Shown piece after piece: positions 11,759 to 25,543 of a DNA stretch of 64,000 nucleotides. The first letter of the stretch is position 1, and every line of letters begins with the position of its first letter. Below the pieces are notes generated by a model. The model saw nothing but the letters and a program-made list of their open reading frames with translations. It had not been told where the DNA came from and made no database searches. The translations under genes were made by a program, and so were the position numbers. The DNA is from Aquilaria yunnanensis (Eukaryota > Streptophyta > Magnoliopsida > Malvales > Thymelaeaceae): assembly GCA_039654915.1 (NCBI GenBank), contig CM077595.1, forward strand, positions 47,027,501-47,091,500. The letters are read 5' to 3'.

Positions 11759-14257
11759 TATTAGGACCATCCCTTAGTACTTGGGTTAGGCCAAGGATAT
11801 AGAGAAACATCAATTTAAAACATGAGGGACTTGTTTGAAATTGAGGATAAGGGTGTAACTGTAACCCTAAGAAAGTTTGGATTCTAGGTGTGCATGGAAA
11901 ATTAGACCATGATGTTTTTGGCATGAAATAAAGTTGGAGGACTACAATGCACACTTGAACTAGTGATACAAATGAAACTATGAAACTTAAATTAGCAATT
12001 TCCGCCATGGAAATAAGTGCAAGGAGAAATGAGGAATTAGACCAATTCCTTTTTGACTTTGATGGCCGGTTATGATTATGCTTTCCACCAAGATTTATAC
12101 CATTATTTATATGGTTAATTAAGCTTGGTAAAGCGCCGAAAATATGCATGGGCTAATGACCATTTTTAGCTATTTTGATTAAAGCTTGGCAATGTAGGCC
12201 ATGAGCTAAGGTTAATGCCAAAATGAACATGTATTCTAGTGACTAAAGTGAAGCCTTAGAGACTTGAGGGGTGAAGTGATCCATGCAAAATAGTTTAGGA
12301 CCAAGAGTGACATTAAGCCAAAAGAAAGACATGTGGCCATAACCGGTTAAACTTGATTCCACTTAGCAAACAAGGAAATTAATTTCGGCCAAGGCTTTCA
12401 TTTGTGTCCTTGACCGAGTTTAGAAGGCTTGAGTTGTTCTTGAAGTGTTCTTGACGTTTTGATGCCAAATTAAGGTGAAAGTGAAGCTTGATCACGAAAC
12501 CAAGCTTGGAATCCTCAATTTCGGAGGTAGGCGACCTTGAGTTTCAACTTTGGATCTTGAAAGTTGGAGAACAAGGTTCGGCCGAGAGCTTTCAAGCTCA
12601 AATTTGAGGTAAGGCTCATGATTCACTTGAAATTCTTGGTAAATGTCCATGATCAAGTGATTAGAATAACTAAGTGATGGCCTTGTTATGCTAGGCAACC
12701 TTGGATTGGAAGCTTAGATACATACTCAACCGAGAGCTCAAGCTTGTGTTTGAGAAGGTAGGGTTTCACGGTTTACTTGGATGCTTGGTTATATTCCATG
12801 ATCAAGTAAATAAAGTAACTAAGTGATGGTTAAAATTTGCTATATGATCTTAGTTTCTTGAAGGGCATATTGAGAAGCTTTCGGGCTTGTGTTATTTGGC
12901 TAGCTAGTCAAGATAATGGCATGTGTTAGAATTCCTAGTGAGGAAGGCCAACTTGCTAGTGAATTCAGAGCTCTAGTGGAATGGGAGTAAAGTTGTGAAG
13001 ATGGAATTGCAAAAAGTGCACATGGACACATGCTAGTGAATATGGCTGAATGTATCTTGTGGTGTGTGTGTGTGTTTTGTGTGCTTGGTTGTCTGTTTGT
13101 GCATGCTAACCCATATATTGTTGGTTTATGGTGATCATATGTCTCGGCCTGTTTGTGTTTTCTTTGTTTTCATGTCTTTCTTGCATGACAAGTAAGCTTG
13201 TAGACGTTAAGTCATGGACTTAACTAAATAGACCTTATATGGTCATTTGTGAATCCCTACTGAGTAATTGTTACTCATTGCCCATACATTTTTGTTTCAG
13301 GAAAGGATATACAACATGAGTAGTTTGCTTGAGTTGCTAGTTTGTGTGCTAGTTAGTACATTTATTGCTCAAGGTATGTGCCAACTCAATCTTGGCATGA
13401 TTACTTGCATTACAAGTCTTATGGTTTAAGGCTGAAACTTATATTCTAAGTTTTGCAGGCTTGTGTAGTTGTGGGATCAGTCTAGGTGCAGGATGGATGT
13501 GTGGACTATGGCTCTGATTGTAGTGTTCACTTTCATGACCATGAATATGGTCATTGGGTTGGTGCTTTAGTGTGTGCTGCTGTATTGCACACTTAGATAT
13601 CTTCTTGGGGACTAAGGAGACTTAGCTTGTAAAACTTAACCTTGGCTATTTTGGACATGTAGCATCCTTGGTATGTCTCCAAGCTAGTGATGCTTGTACT
13701 TAGGCTATTTTGTGTATATATGTAGCCTTGTTTGTACATGGTTTTGTATGTACATGTGTGGGATGCTTATGTGCCAAGTTATGTTAAGTTTATGAGCTTA
13801 TGGTTATATATCATGTGAGAAACCTCTTGAGATACTTGATTTGGCCGATTGTACATGTGCATGGAAACCTTGATTTTCAAAACTAAAAAGATGTGGGCTT
13901 GTTGGGTGTCATTCATGAAAGTAGCACACTTGATGAGCACACATCCTAGACACTTAACAGATTAAGTGTATGCCTTGCTTGTATTGCAAGTTATTGATTT
14001 ACAACCTTGCCTTGTGTTGCAAGTTAGTGGTTGGGCCCTACTTAAGCTGTAAGCAATTGTTCTAAATAACTCTTAAGCCTTCTGGGCCACCTCCCAGCTC
14101 TCAGCTTAAGGAAATAAGACTTAAACAACCTAACTAACAACGGCCAAAAAAATAGGTAGTTATTAACACCTGAACTTAAGAGTATTGAATAACTCTTGGG
14201 TAGAAATGGTGAGTGGCACTAAGAGTGCATAGGCTGGGGCCTGTGTGGGGTGTGACA
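11759..14257 (+). mobile_element. chromovirus solo LTR, TSD ACACC
   Basis: It is flanked by ACACC at 11754-11758 and 14258-14262. It starts TATTAGGACC (TG mutated to TA) and ends GGTGTGACA, matching the ends of the LTR at 33464-36961. It has no coding content. The CTACTGAGTAAT...TTTCAGG block near 13260-13310 is shared with the other chromovirus LTRs and gives its orientation. It interrupts the C1 RT reading frame. Confidence 0.9.
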
Positions 14258-14262
14258 ACACC

Positions 14263-14548
14263 TCAGGAAATTTATTGGCTCTAGGAACTCCCATTCAAGG
14301 TATAATACACACTTTCATTGACTATGGGGATGGAGTCCATATGTCTCTAGCTCCTTGAGTGTTAGTAACATCAACTGAGTGATTAGCATAGTTAATTTGT
14401 GCCTTATGCTTACTTGGCCAATCCATTCCCAACACTAGGTCATATGACCTCAATTCAACAACCCATAATTCACAACCAAATTCATGGTTGCCTAACTGCA
14501 AGGGTTACCTAATAACCAACTTGTTGGTCACAATAAAACTCATCACTA
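14263..14548 (-). pseudogene. C1 protease-region fragment
   Basis: This stretch joins the C1 RT (left, across the solo LTR) with the segment starting at 27214 (right, across T2). Read on the minus strand it is the gypsy aspartic-protease to RT linker, full of stops. The matching continuation at 27214-27430 includes the protease-like stretch VLCDTGATLSMIS. Confidence 0.6.
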
Positions 14549-15386
14549 TGATAGCCAAAGGGCTATTACCGTTTGAACCTCTAAGCTATGACAAAGCACC
14601 ACCCTCGAAAAGGATGAGCATCATCCTCAGGGAATGCGAGCACCAACCTCGGGAAAAGAGGGTCCGCGGTCCCTGACCTCCTGACCTCGGAAAATCCACC
14701 ATCACCCTCGGGGAATAACAGTACTGGCCTCGGAAACATGGTACATTACCATCCTGGGTAAGATGACCTGACCATCTTTGGGAGAAGGAGACTTACCATC
14801 CTTGGCAGGGGAAAACATCCTCTGTGCCGAGGAGACTTGCTAATAACTGGAGTAACCTTGGCAAAGAGGCCCTCCTATCCCAAAGAGGCCTTTTTCACCA
14901 AAGAGGTCTTGTGAACACGACAAAAGTGGTTGAGGAGCCTCTGACACAGAGCCCTCGCACACGCCACTGACACACAGACCTCCCATGGCCCTAACTTCTG
15001 GCCAAAACGGCCTATGGCTAGTTGGAGATCCCCATCCCTGAAGGTACGATCGCATCCGACCGATCACGTGTCATGATCTGAACGGGTTGTGTCAAATGGA
15101 CTTCTACTGATGCCCCCCTATAAATACTTGGGAAATAACCTTGGTAAGACAGGATTGAACCCTTAAGAAAACTCTGCTCTTTACTATCCATTCATTACTT
15201 GCAAAATACTGACTTGGGCGTCGGAGGCTCCTCCCCTGGAAACACACTCCGGGGACCTCCTTACCCCTGTTCTTTTGAGCGTTTCAGGCTCTTTCATGTC
15301 GGAAGTCTCTCCTTCAGATACCCTCCACACTGGAAGTCCTTACTTCAGGCCATTATGTCGTACAGCGAAGATGCCGATGGGCATGA
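14549..15386 (+). repeat. T2 5' LTR
   Basis: It starts TGATAGCCAAAGGGCTAT (a short hairpin) and ends GGGCATGA, a decayed CATCA end, two bases before the PBS-like site. It pairs with 26358-27208. Confidence 0.9.
15065..15126 (+). promoter_or_regulatory. T2 LTR promoter: CACGTG plus TATAAATA
   Basis: CACGTGTCATGATCTGAACG begins at 15065 and TATAAATA is at 15119-15126. This is the expected core promoter of the element, placing the transcript start near 15150. In the 3' LTR the CACGTG is kept (26888) but the TATA has decayed to TATCAATA. Confidence 0.65.
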
Positions 15387-15388
15387 TT

Positions 15389-15408
15389 TGGTGCTGTCTG
15401 TGGGAACC
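15389..15408 (+). other. T2 primer-binding-site remnant
   Basis: It reads TGGTGCTGTCTGTGGGAACC, the Tat site TGGCGCCGTCTGTGGGAACC with two C-to-T changes in CpGs. The first nine bases of the intact form fit a tRNA-Asp-type primer; the exact primer is uncertain. Confidence 0.7.
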
Positions 15409-18400
15409 CACCAACAAGTAGCCGTCGTTGGGACTCGACGTTCTAAGGATAAGGGACTCTCGAACTTCCCATGCGCACCGGAGAATCAACCAGCGACAGA
15501 ACAACCCGCCGCAGGGACTCCTTGCCTGAGGACGAACGTCCTCTAACAATCACGATGAGCTTCCTACGCGATTTTCAGTGCTCTGTTTTGGCTGAAATGA
15601 TGCAGCAGTTGGACCAAATGTGGTCACAACCACCTTCAGGCCAAAAGACCCTCTTCACCTACACCCTGTTGGGAGAGAAGCCCGTAGTCCACTCACCAGA
15701 GTGCAGGGAGTGGGGACTTCCATGACGGGTCCTCAACGGAGGACGTACCTCCCAGAGCCCGATGTACTAGAGAAACGGGGTCCGAAGGGGCTAGGACTTC
15801 CCACCGGTGAAGTTCTTCACCAGAGGAGAGATCACAATCCCCCCGTCGTCGAAGTTACTCCTTAAAAAGAAGGCGTCGTTCTTCATTGTCAGAGGCCTCC
15901 AGGCAGCGAGAAGTACCCATAACCATCTGTGACTATGTCAAAAGGTTTAACCAAGAGGCACTGAGCGTGCCAGACTTCCGTACCAAAATATGCATCCTTG
16001 CCATGATACGAGGACTACGGCGAGAGTCACAACTCTTTTACAAGTTCTCAAAGGACCCCTCCGACACCCTTAGCGAGTTCTACCGAAGGGGCGAACAGCA
16101 CATGACTGCTGAAGAATTAAGGATGGGAGGGCCAAAGTGTGACCACATCTGCTTCGAATGACAAAGCAGCCAACCTTGGTATCCAACTGAAGGTGGAGGG
16201 AGACCTCGGAAGCAGAAGAGGAAGACGCCAATGGCGTTCACCCCCTTGAACACCACGAGAACAAACATCCTAATGGCTATGGAGAGGCAAAGGATCCAAA
16301 TTCAACATCTGAAGAACATGACCTCGGAAAACAAGAAAAATATGAAGAAATTCTGTCAATTCCATTGGGATTACGGCCATGACACTGAGGATTGTTTCCA
16401 ACTCGGGAAGTGCATTGAGTCCCTGATCAAGCAGGGAAAACTCCGCAGGTACCTACGCATGCCCTCACCTAGGGGACGAAGGGAGGAGGAAATAAAGGAA
16501 GATGAGGATTATGATTCCGACTGACGTCGGAACCGAAGTCCCAAGAAGAATCCTCCACCTTCGGCTGGGGTAATCCGGACGATCACCACTGGACTACCTT
16601 CGGCAGAAAGAAAGAGGAAAGCAAGGGAGATCTCAATGATGGAATTCGGTAACCCATCGAACAAGCTTGTTCGAAAAGATGGTTCCACCATAGTATTCCC
16701 TCATGACAACCCACTCCTAATCATGGCAAGGATAGGGAGTTGGGATGTCAAAAGAGTACTCCTCGATGATGGTTCTAGCGCCGATGTCTTATTCTCTCAT
16801 CTACTGCTGAATTTCAGTATCTCAAAAGGCTCATCTCAAGCTTGTCACCTCCCTTACCTTCGACATAGGTCCGTCCGGACTCCCTGTCCTTGGGTGGATT
16901 GACCTACCTCTAACACTAAGAGGAACTTCACCACAAAACAAGGGTGGGCTCTTTGCTTCCACAATGACATGGTTCATCGTCATAGATGTCCCTTCATCAT
17001 ACAATGCCATCCTCAGGAGGCAGACACAAAGGAATCTCCAGTTCGCCCAGATGTGAAATACTTGACTGTCACCTTCGGAACGAAGGATGGAGATGTTGAA
17101 ATCTTCATCGACCAAGGGGAAGTGAGGAAGGTCTTTGTGAAAGCAAGACAGGGCCCAGCAAAGATCCATGTACAGACTTCAAGAAAAAAAGCCTTGCTCA
17201 CAGAAGAGGCAAAGGGAGGAGAAACAGTAGACCTCGAGAAAACAGAGATAGAAGATGTAGAACTTGTCCCGGGCTGAAGTACCCTATTGGGGAAAAAACT
17301 GGCCAACGGAGACAATGAAAAACTTGTATCTTTTCTAATAATGAACAAAGATCTGTTTGCCTACTCGCCGAAGGACACGCCCGGGGTAGACCCTTGCATA
17401 ATTCAACATAGTCTTAAGGTGTGCCTAGAGGCAAAGCCTGTTCGACAAAAAAAGTGAAGCCTTTCGGTGCTTAAGAACAACTTCATCAAAACTGAAGTCC
17501 AATGCTTAATGGAAGCAGGCGTAATAAAGGAGGTCAAGTACCCCGAACGGCTTAGTAACGTGGTTATTGCCAGGAAAGATGGAAGCTACTAACTCCGAAT
17601 GTGCATCGACTTCCGAAACATGAACGATGCCTGCCCTAAGGATTCATATCCTCTGCCACCAATAGACCAGTTGGTAGACTCAACCGTCTAGTATGGCCTC
17701 CTTAGCTTCCTCGACACCTTCAGTGGGTGACACCAACTCAGGATGGACCCCAAAGACAAGGAGAAAATCACCTTCATCAGTGAAGTTGGTACATACTGCT
17801 ATATTAGAATGCCCTTCGGGCTTAAGAATGCAGGGACCATGTACCAAAGGTTGATGAATAGGGTCTTCAACTCCCAAATCGGGAGGAACATGGAAGTCTA
17901 CGTCGATGGTATGATAGTTAAGAGAAAACTACCTAGTAATCATATCATAGACTTAGAAGAAAAATTCCACCAACTGAGGACATTCGAAATTCATCTCAAC
18001 CCTGAAAAATGCGTGTTCGGGGTAAATGCGGGTAAATTCCTCGAATTCATGGTGTCGGAGATAGGTACTGATGCCAATCCTAAAAAGGTCAAGGCCCTGC
18101 TGGGATTTTGAACTCCCACAACAACTAACGATATGCAAAGACTCACAAGGAGAATCACGTCCCTCAGCAGATTCATCTCCAGATATGGGGATCGCTGTCG
18201 ACTGTTCTTCAAAGTCCTCACTTAGGCAGCAAAAAATGATGGCGACTTCAGAACCATGGTGCGCCCTTGGAATGAAGATTGCCAAAAGGGCTAAGAAGAG
18301 CTTAAAGTCTACCTAACTCGTCTGCCGACACTTTGGCAGCCACGAGAAGGAGAAACCCTCACACTCTACCTCACCGTCACCGAAAAGGTAGTTAGTTCGT

Positions 18401-18920
18401 TACTTGTAAAGGAAGAGGGGGCAAAGCAATGACCAGTATATTATGTGAGCAAGTCTCTGCATGGTGCCGAAGTTAGGTACCCCTTGTTACAAAAGGCTAT
18501 TTATACCCTGGTACTTGCAAGAAAAAGGCTACGACCTTATTTCCAAGGGCACCCCATTATCATCCGAAGTAGCCTGCCTCTTTGGGTTATCATGAGGAAG
18601 GTGGACCGCTCAAGAAGGCTATCGAAGTGGTGCTTCGAGTTCAGTGAATATGATATCAACTATGAGCCAAGGAAGGCAATAAAGGCAGAGGCATTGGTAG
18701 ATTTCATTACTGAGGTACCCGTTGCCGAAGACAGTCTGCCAAACTTCAGAATGAATGAACCTGAGTGGACTTTGTTTGTTGACGGGGCCTCCGGTTCTGA
18801 ACACCAAGGAGCTGGAGTAATTCTCCATGGTCCCAAAGGTATGGAAGCTACAAAAGCCATCAAATTTGGGTCTAATGTCACCAACAATATGGCAGAATAT
18901 GAAGCCCTCATAGCAGGTTT

Positions 18921-20339
18921 TGTTGGGTTTCGGGAGCCAAACAGCGCAGCGGAATTTAACCGAAACCCTCCAGGATCCAAGTGAAACGGGGTAAACCGGG
19001 TGTTCGAAAATTTCATACCTAATTTTCGGTTGAGATCTCTCACTCAACTGTAGAGTCGAATCACAAAACCTGAACAGTTGACGTGTTCAGGCTCTCTATG
19101 ATATCCACACGAGTCTCTCGGGATCACCACGCTTCCACCACGTCCCGGCAAATGCGTTTCTCTTGCGCTCGCAGCGCTAGCTTGCGTCCTCCAAGGAATT
19201 GCAAGAGAAGAGTGCGGCTGTCCTTTTGGGAGGCTAGGGCAAGGAGACCTGCGAATTTCTCACTTAAAAGTTGTATTTATAGTGAGACTCAACTTCCAGG
19301 CCTAATGGGTTTCAAAGCCCTAATCCAATTAGGATTTAATTTCAGGCTTAATAATGGCTCAACTCCTTGGCCCATTATTAATACGAAATTAAAGTGAAAC
19401 CATAACCCAAATAATTAGCCCATGCACTCTAATGATCCAAATAGCTCTATGTGTGCGACCCAATAGGCTCTTGCCATGTTGGCAATGATCATAAATCACA
19501 TTTATGATCATAAGTAATGAGCGGTGTCTAGCAACACATCATTGCTACCCAAGTGACAAGATTGTCGGTGAATCGACTAAACCTTTATGATCATCACCGA
19601 TATATGCCATTGTCCCTTTGTCCAAGATATCAAGACTAAGCACAAGACATGGAATGTGTCACTCTCGTATAGCCCAATCTTTGGTTTCTTGATTACCGAG
19701 TAGACTAACTTAAACTGATGACATTGATATCATATATCAACTCATCGGAGCATGGCCATTCATTTTCTAAGTCTCACTCTATCAAGGGGCCCAAAGATAT
19801 CACTCCCGTTACATAGGAGGGACAAATCCCATCTTGATCATACAAATCCCTCCGCATGATATGTGACATACCCAATGACCTCTTTCAAGTTCACTCAGTT
19901 ACAAGCAACAAAGGAAAGTATCAAAGTATGTGACTCACATGTAGGGAACCTTGATGATCTTAGGTCGAAGGACTACATATACCATTATCACTATGAGAAT
20001 CACTTATGACACTCATATAACGATCCATGAAGTGTTCTCATGGTGGGTCGGTCCAGTACACAAGTTCTCCAACTTGTACCCATATGTAGACTACATATCT
20101 TATATTAGTCTCCACATATGCTAGTCATTATGTATTATTGCAACCCGGTCCACAATAATACTAGACTAGGGACGTTTAAGAATATCATTATTCTAGGGTT
20201 ACAATTATGTTTATTACGTTACGCAGAAACAAAACAACAAACATAATTGCTGGATTAATGCCTCAATAAAATATCATGACTCAATGTGCAAAAATACAAT
20301 CATCTCATGATTGGCTTTTTTTTGGGCACAACACTAACA
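18921..20339 (-). mobile_element. copia solo LTR, TSD GGTTT
   Basis: It is flanked by GGTTT (18916-18920 and 20340-20344). The plus strand begins TGTTGGGTTTCGGGAGCC and ends AACACTAACA. It is 1419 bp and matches the complete copia LTR at 61536-62951 in reverse. Removing it rejoins the second RNase H frame of T2 (EALIAG then LCLAKKVG), which confirms its edges. Confidence 0.95.
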
Positions 20340-22258
20340 GGTTTGTGCCTTGCTAAAAAAGTTGGTGTAAGAAACCTAAAGGGCCACAGCGATTCTCAGC
20401 TCGTGGTTCGACAGATGGCAGGGGAGTACGGCGTGAAAGACCCAACCTTGGCAAAGTATCATGACCTCGTATCAAAGCTCATCCAGGAGTTCGACACGGT
20501 GCATATCGAGAACGTGCCTCGTCGGGACAATACTGAAGCAGATACTTTGGCCAAGTAAAAAAAGTCGACCGAAGTGCTAAGTCACCCGAGCATAACAATA
20601 ATGAGCATAGCAACCTCAGAAGGAGGATGGAAAAATCCCATAAAAAAGTACCTTGCGACTTCAGAGCTTCCCAAAGACCCTCTTGAGGTTGCAAAAGTGC
20701 AAAGACGTTCTGGACGATATTTCCTGATCGGGGAGGAGTTATGCCGACAAGGGTATGCGAGTCTACTGCAAAGGTATGTTAGTGAAGAGGACGTAGAAAC
20801 AGTCCTTAGAGAAGTCCATGAGGGTGCCTGTGGTTCCCACATAGGAATTGACGCTCTAGTAGGAGTGTTACTCCACCAGGGATACTTTTGGCCCACCATG
20901 ACGAAGGACGCAAGGCAATTTGTCCAGAAATATGACAATTTCCAAATACATGCTAACATCCAGAGGTTACCCTCGGAAATGGTAACCCCGGCTAACCACC
21001 CTTGCCCCTTCGCAGTATGGGGTATTAACCTCGTCGGGCCTCTCCCAACTGCACCTAGAGGAGTGAAGTTCTGCGTGGTCGCAGTAGATTACTTCACTAA
21101 ATGGATTGAGGCAGAGCCCCTGGCAACCATTTCGGTGAAGGACATACAAAAATTCATCTGGAAGAACATCGTATGCAGATTCGGCATACCAAGGGTGATA
21201 GTGGCCGACAATGGTTCCTAGTTTATTGATAAGGGATTCTAAGAATTCGCTACCGACCTCGGGATAAAAATGCACCTCGCCCCCGGTAGCTCATCCTCAG
21301 AGTAACGGACAGGTATAGGTGTCCAACAGGACCATAAAGGATGGTTTGAAAAAAAGATTGAAGGAAGCAAAAGGAATATGGCCAGGAGAACTCCCTAGTG
21401 TGCTATGGAGCTATCGGACAACCCCCCGAAGGGCCACAGGTGAGACACCTTTCTTACTCGTATTCAGCACAGAGGCCATCATTCTTATTAAAGTAGTTCA
21501 TCCATCGATAAGGGTACAAGTGTTTGACGAAAAGGGCAACGACCTCGGGTTGAGAACTAAGTTAGACCTAATTGACGAACACAGAGAAGTGGCTGAGCTT
21601 AGAAGAAAATCTTTTCAGCAAATGGTAGCCATAACTACGAACTCACATGTCAGGCGAAAGGGAATCAGGAAAGGGGACCTTGTCCTCCGAAAGGCTGAGG
21701 TTGAGCCCCGAAGACCATCTTACGGAGTAGTTCGGGCAAACTAGGAAGGGCCTTATTTGGTTCTTGATCAAGTTCGGCCAAGAGTCGACAAGCTTGGCGA
21801 TACCGAAGGTGGAGAGCTGAGGAATACATGGCATTCAGATGCTTTGAAAAAATTCTATACTTAGAAAAATTTTCTATCGAAAATAGTCCTACCTAAGGAA
21901 TCTAACCGAACAAGGTGCAAGTATCTACTTACGAAAGTGACACATTTTCTCTGAAGATGCGTCGACCGAACATGGCTGATAAAAATAGGCAAAGCTTTTC
22001 CAAAAGATATTTGCCGAAACTAATGTTATGCTGAAGATGGTTGATAATAAGCACGAAAGATATTTTCTCGAGGTTCCTAGACGGAAAATGGTGAAACTAG
22101 CCCTCGGAATCGAAGATCATTTAAGGAAAAACTTGTCTTGATACTTAGCTGAATTTTGGATGAAAGAAAGAATTTTATTAATTTGTGCCTTAGTACAATA
22201 AGAATGAGCTTACAAGAAGAAGATTACACAGAAAAAGAAAAAGTAAAGTCCTGGACAC

Positions 22259-25200
22259 CTAAGGGACCTCGTCATCTCGAGCTACTTCATCACCAACCTC
22301 CTTTGTGACAACCTTCAGCGCCGAAGGAGGAGCTAAAGAAAGATTGAGATGATCTATCTTTGACCAGGCCTAGCGAGGCCCCTTGGGAATGTCCAAAGCA
22401 GCAAGAAAAGAGAGGTTGAGGTCGAGGTCGAGGTATTTCACCAGGACTTGATGCCGAGCCAAACAAAAGCCATCTTGGAATGCAACCTTGGTTGCTTGAT
22501 CGGCCTTGTCGTTCTTGATAGACAAGTCGTCCAGCTCATTCCTCAACTCGGCAACCTCCCTCTCCAGCTTCTTCGTCTCCTTCTTTAGCGCTGATGCCCG
22601 TTGGCATCCTCGTTGTATGACATAATGTCCTGCAATAGGGACTTTTGGCGAAGAGGGTATCTACAAAAGGGGCTTTCGAAGGGTGTGGCTGCCTGAAAGA
22701 TTCAAAGAACGGGGGTTAGGAGATCCCCAGAGTGTTTTTCCAGGGAAGGAGCCTCTGACGCCCAAGTCAGTATTTAGCTAGATGGAGAGTAATGGGTAGG
22801 GAGTAGTGTCCCACCTTACGAAGGTCGTTTCCTAAGTATTTATAGCAAGGTTTTCAAGAAAAGCCTGCTCGACACAGCCCGCTCAGATCACGACACGTGT
22901 TCGGTTGGATGCAATTCGTACCTTCAGAAACGGAGACCTCTAGGCAGCCATAGGCCGTCTTGGTCAGGAGTTTGGGCCGTAGAGGGTCTGCGTGTTAGGA
23001 CATAGATGAGGGCGGCGTGTCAGGACGTGTACGAGGGCAGCATGTTAGAGGCTCCTTAACCATTTTTGTCGTTTCCTTGAGACATCTTCGGTGAAAGATA
23101 CCTCTTCGGGATGGGAGAGCTTTTTGCCGAGGTTGCTCCAATTATTCGCGAGTCCCCTCAACACGGGGGACTCCTTTCAACGGATGTTCTCCTCTTTCGG
23201 GGATGGTCAATCTACCTCTCCCGAAGCTGGTTAGGCCATCTTACCAAGGGCGGTAGAACACCTTATTCCCGAAGTTCATACTATCACTCCCCGAAGGTGA
23301 TGGTGGATCCCCGAGGTCAGGGGGTTAGGAGGTCAGACCTTGGCTTACCGAGGTTGGTGCTCATATTTCTCCAAGGCGATGCCCACCCTTACCGAGGGTG
23401 ACGCTCTGTCAGAGCTCAGCTTTTCGAGGAGTAATAGCCCTTTGGCCATCAAGTGCGTTGGCCTCGGCTTGAAGTTCGACATTGTCTGCAGGGGCCTTCG
23501 TCAGGAGAGCAGGCTCCTTCTCCTTCTCCTTCCGGTAGACCTCATTCTCTGAAGATAGCGCGATGACCTTCGCGCTGAGGTTAGACACCTTCTGGGAGAA
23601 TTCTTGAGAGAGCTCCTTCTGACTCATAAAGAACTCATCTCGAACTTTAGCCACCTTCTCCTTGGCTATTTTGTTCAGCTCGGCGTACTTGATGACTAAG
23701 CCGGCACAAAATACCTTGGCTCTCTCCAAACGCTCTTCGGTCCAAGATCGGATCGAAGACTACTTTGCTGTCCAAGCTCTGAAGTATCCACTGTAAGCCA
23801 AGAGCTGCAAAAAGAAGGACACTTGGTGAAGTTTTGCAAAACAAAGACAACACATAGAAAAATTTTGAGAAAAGATAAAGGGTTTGAAGAATACCTGGGC
23901 AGCGTGTTCGGGCTTCCTTGAAGGGAGGACCTCCTCATTCGGGCACTCCTCTGTAAGGGACTTGAAGGTGGCATTGGTGAGGATGCCCTTCACCATTTGA
24001 GGAGCCATTGTTTGGCTATCCTTAGAGAACAAGTTCATGTCCTTTGGGATGTGGTTGTCCCAAAGGGCCCACTTCCAAGCATGCTCCACTGTCCATGCCA
24101 TGGGCGCCTGCTCCTCTACAAAATCACACCGAAGTTCCATCAGTACATTATCCCTTAGCCATATATCTATAAGATCTAAAATACCAAAAAATCCCAAATT
24201 GATAGGAAAATGGCTAAGGGACAAACCTGGAGGAACCTCGGCAACATCCTCCTCAAAGTCGCCAACCTCCTGAACATCGTCAAGGACTTGCTTGCCCTTC
24301 GCTCTTTGGTGGGCCTCGAGCTCTTCATTAGAGAGGCCTCCTACTGAAGTACCCAACACCTCCTTCACCGAGGTCAAGCTGACAGCTGGCTGCATGGGAG
24401 GGTCAGCATGAACTGAGGAGTGGTCCTACACCTCCATGATGACTTTGAGAGGAGAAAGAAGAATGTCCTCGTTGGCCTTCTTCCTCACTGAAGATGGCCC
24501 CCCGCCCGTCGCCTTTTTCCTCTTTAGAGCGGCTTTCTTCTTCTACTGCTCCCGCTTTTTAGCCTGCCTGAGGAAGAGGGACTTGTAGAAGGCAGCGGAT
24601 TGGTCACCCATCTCTAAAAAGGGGAAGACATCAATGTAAGTCCAAAGGAGTACGTATAACAAAATCTGGAAGATTACTTACTCTCCACAAGCCCTTCATA
24701 GGTGAGCTCCCGCCGAAGGAGCATCACTAGCCATGCCTTTTTTTCGTCGAAGGCAGGTGCCGGCATGGCCAGGTCGGTTTTATGCTCCTTGGCTACTCCT
24801 AACTCCAGAAGAACCTCTTCGGACATGAAGTTCCACTTTATGGGAAAGGGGTAAAGGGAATGAGGAGGGACCTCGGGGTCCCAATCTGTGACTGCGTGGA
24901 TACTACTATCGAAGTCGTCAAACTTCACCTCCAACTCCGGGGTTAGTAGCCATCTGGGATCCACTACATCTATGGGAAGGGTCCCCCATGACCATTCCAT
25001 CAGAACGTCCATCCAAGACTCAACTACCTTCAGCAAGAAGAACTTCCTCTGCCAACCCCGCCAGCTGTCCCTTCTGTCGAAGGTAAAGGTGTATTTTTTG
25101 GACCCAGAACCCCGAGGAAGCAAAAAATAAAAACCACCCTTCCGGACAGGATGGAGTTTGTAGTATTGCATAAAAAATAGGAAGTGAGGTTCTAGATTGA

Positions 25201-25543
25201 AGGCCCCACACATGTAGAGAAAAACATTGAAATAGGAATAAGAATTGGGCAGAAGCTGAGTTACGCCTATGCCATGAAAATTGCAGAAGTCACAGAGCAC
25301 CTTCGATGGAGGAAACCGAAGTCCAGCCTTCAATTGGGCCTGAAAGATGGTAACCTCGCCTGAGTTATTCAAATAACTGAACAGGCTAGGTTTGGGTAGC
25401 CTAATAACCGAGTAAGAAGGAAGAAAAAATTTTGTTGTCCACTTCGCTAACTTTTCCGAAGTGGTACAACTAGGATGAGAATTGAGACGAAGCCAGCTTT
25501 CAGGGATAGTCTGGATAGACATGAGCGGAACGAGGGAAGACAT
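22259..25543 (-). pseudogene. T2 copy of the Tat antisense gene (four exons)
   Basis: Exon 1 is 25543-24682 (MSSLVPLMSIQTIPESW, about 287 residues, fully open). Intron 1 is 24681-24614 (68 bp, GTAAGT...TTTTAG). Exon 2 is 24613-24227 (begins AGATGGGTGACC). Intron 2 is 24226-24116. Exon 3 is 24115-23895. Intron 3 is 23894-23805 (ends TTTGCAG). Exon 4 runs from 23804 and is broken by a Tat solo LTR at 22592-23451, resuming to a stop at 22259. Domains: the conserved exon 1 block (AGLRFPP, FFMQYYKLHP, FYFLLPRGSG), a basic exon 2, and a coiled-coil exon 4 with the end motif KVAFQDGFCLARHQ. Three in-frame stops (two in exon 2, one early in exon 4) and the insertion make it non-functional. Exon boundaries are inferred by alignment with T3. 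Confidence 0.85.
22592..23451 (-). mobile_element. Tat solo LTR in the T2 antisense gene
   Basis: The plus strand begins TGATGCCCG at 22592 and ends TTTGGCCATCA at 23451. Flanks AGCGC (22587-22591) and AGTGC (23452-23456) are a duplication with one C-to-T change. It includes the reversed promoter module (CACGTG at 22894-22899, TATTTATA at 22837-22844). It splits exon 4 of the antisense gene. Confidence 0.88.

Larger units (their letters stand above)
15355..21864 (+). pseudogene. T2 gag-pol, decayed
   Basis: The gag begins at ATG 15355 inside the LTR and reads through the PBS. Recognisable parts in order: gag (SVPDFRTKICILAMIRGLRR near 15970; zinc knuckle variant CQFHWDYGHDTEDC near 16353); protease (VLLDDGSSADVLF near 16757); RT (MPFGLKNAG near 17810; active site YVDG at 17899-17910 instead of YVDD); RNase H (SKSLHGAEVRYPLLQKAIY near 18450); a second RNase H domain of the type found in Tat elements (WTLFVDGASGSEHQGAG near 18770, split by a copia solo LTR at 18921-20339 and resuming at 20345); and integrase (20600-21750, catalytic WGID changed to WGIN at 21027, stop at 21219). 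It ends near 21864 with ALKKFYT. Many frameshifts and stops are present. Confidence 0.9.
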
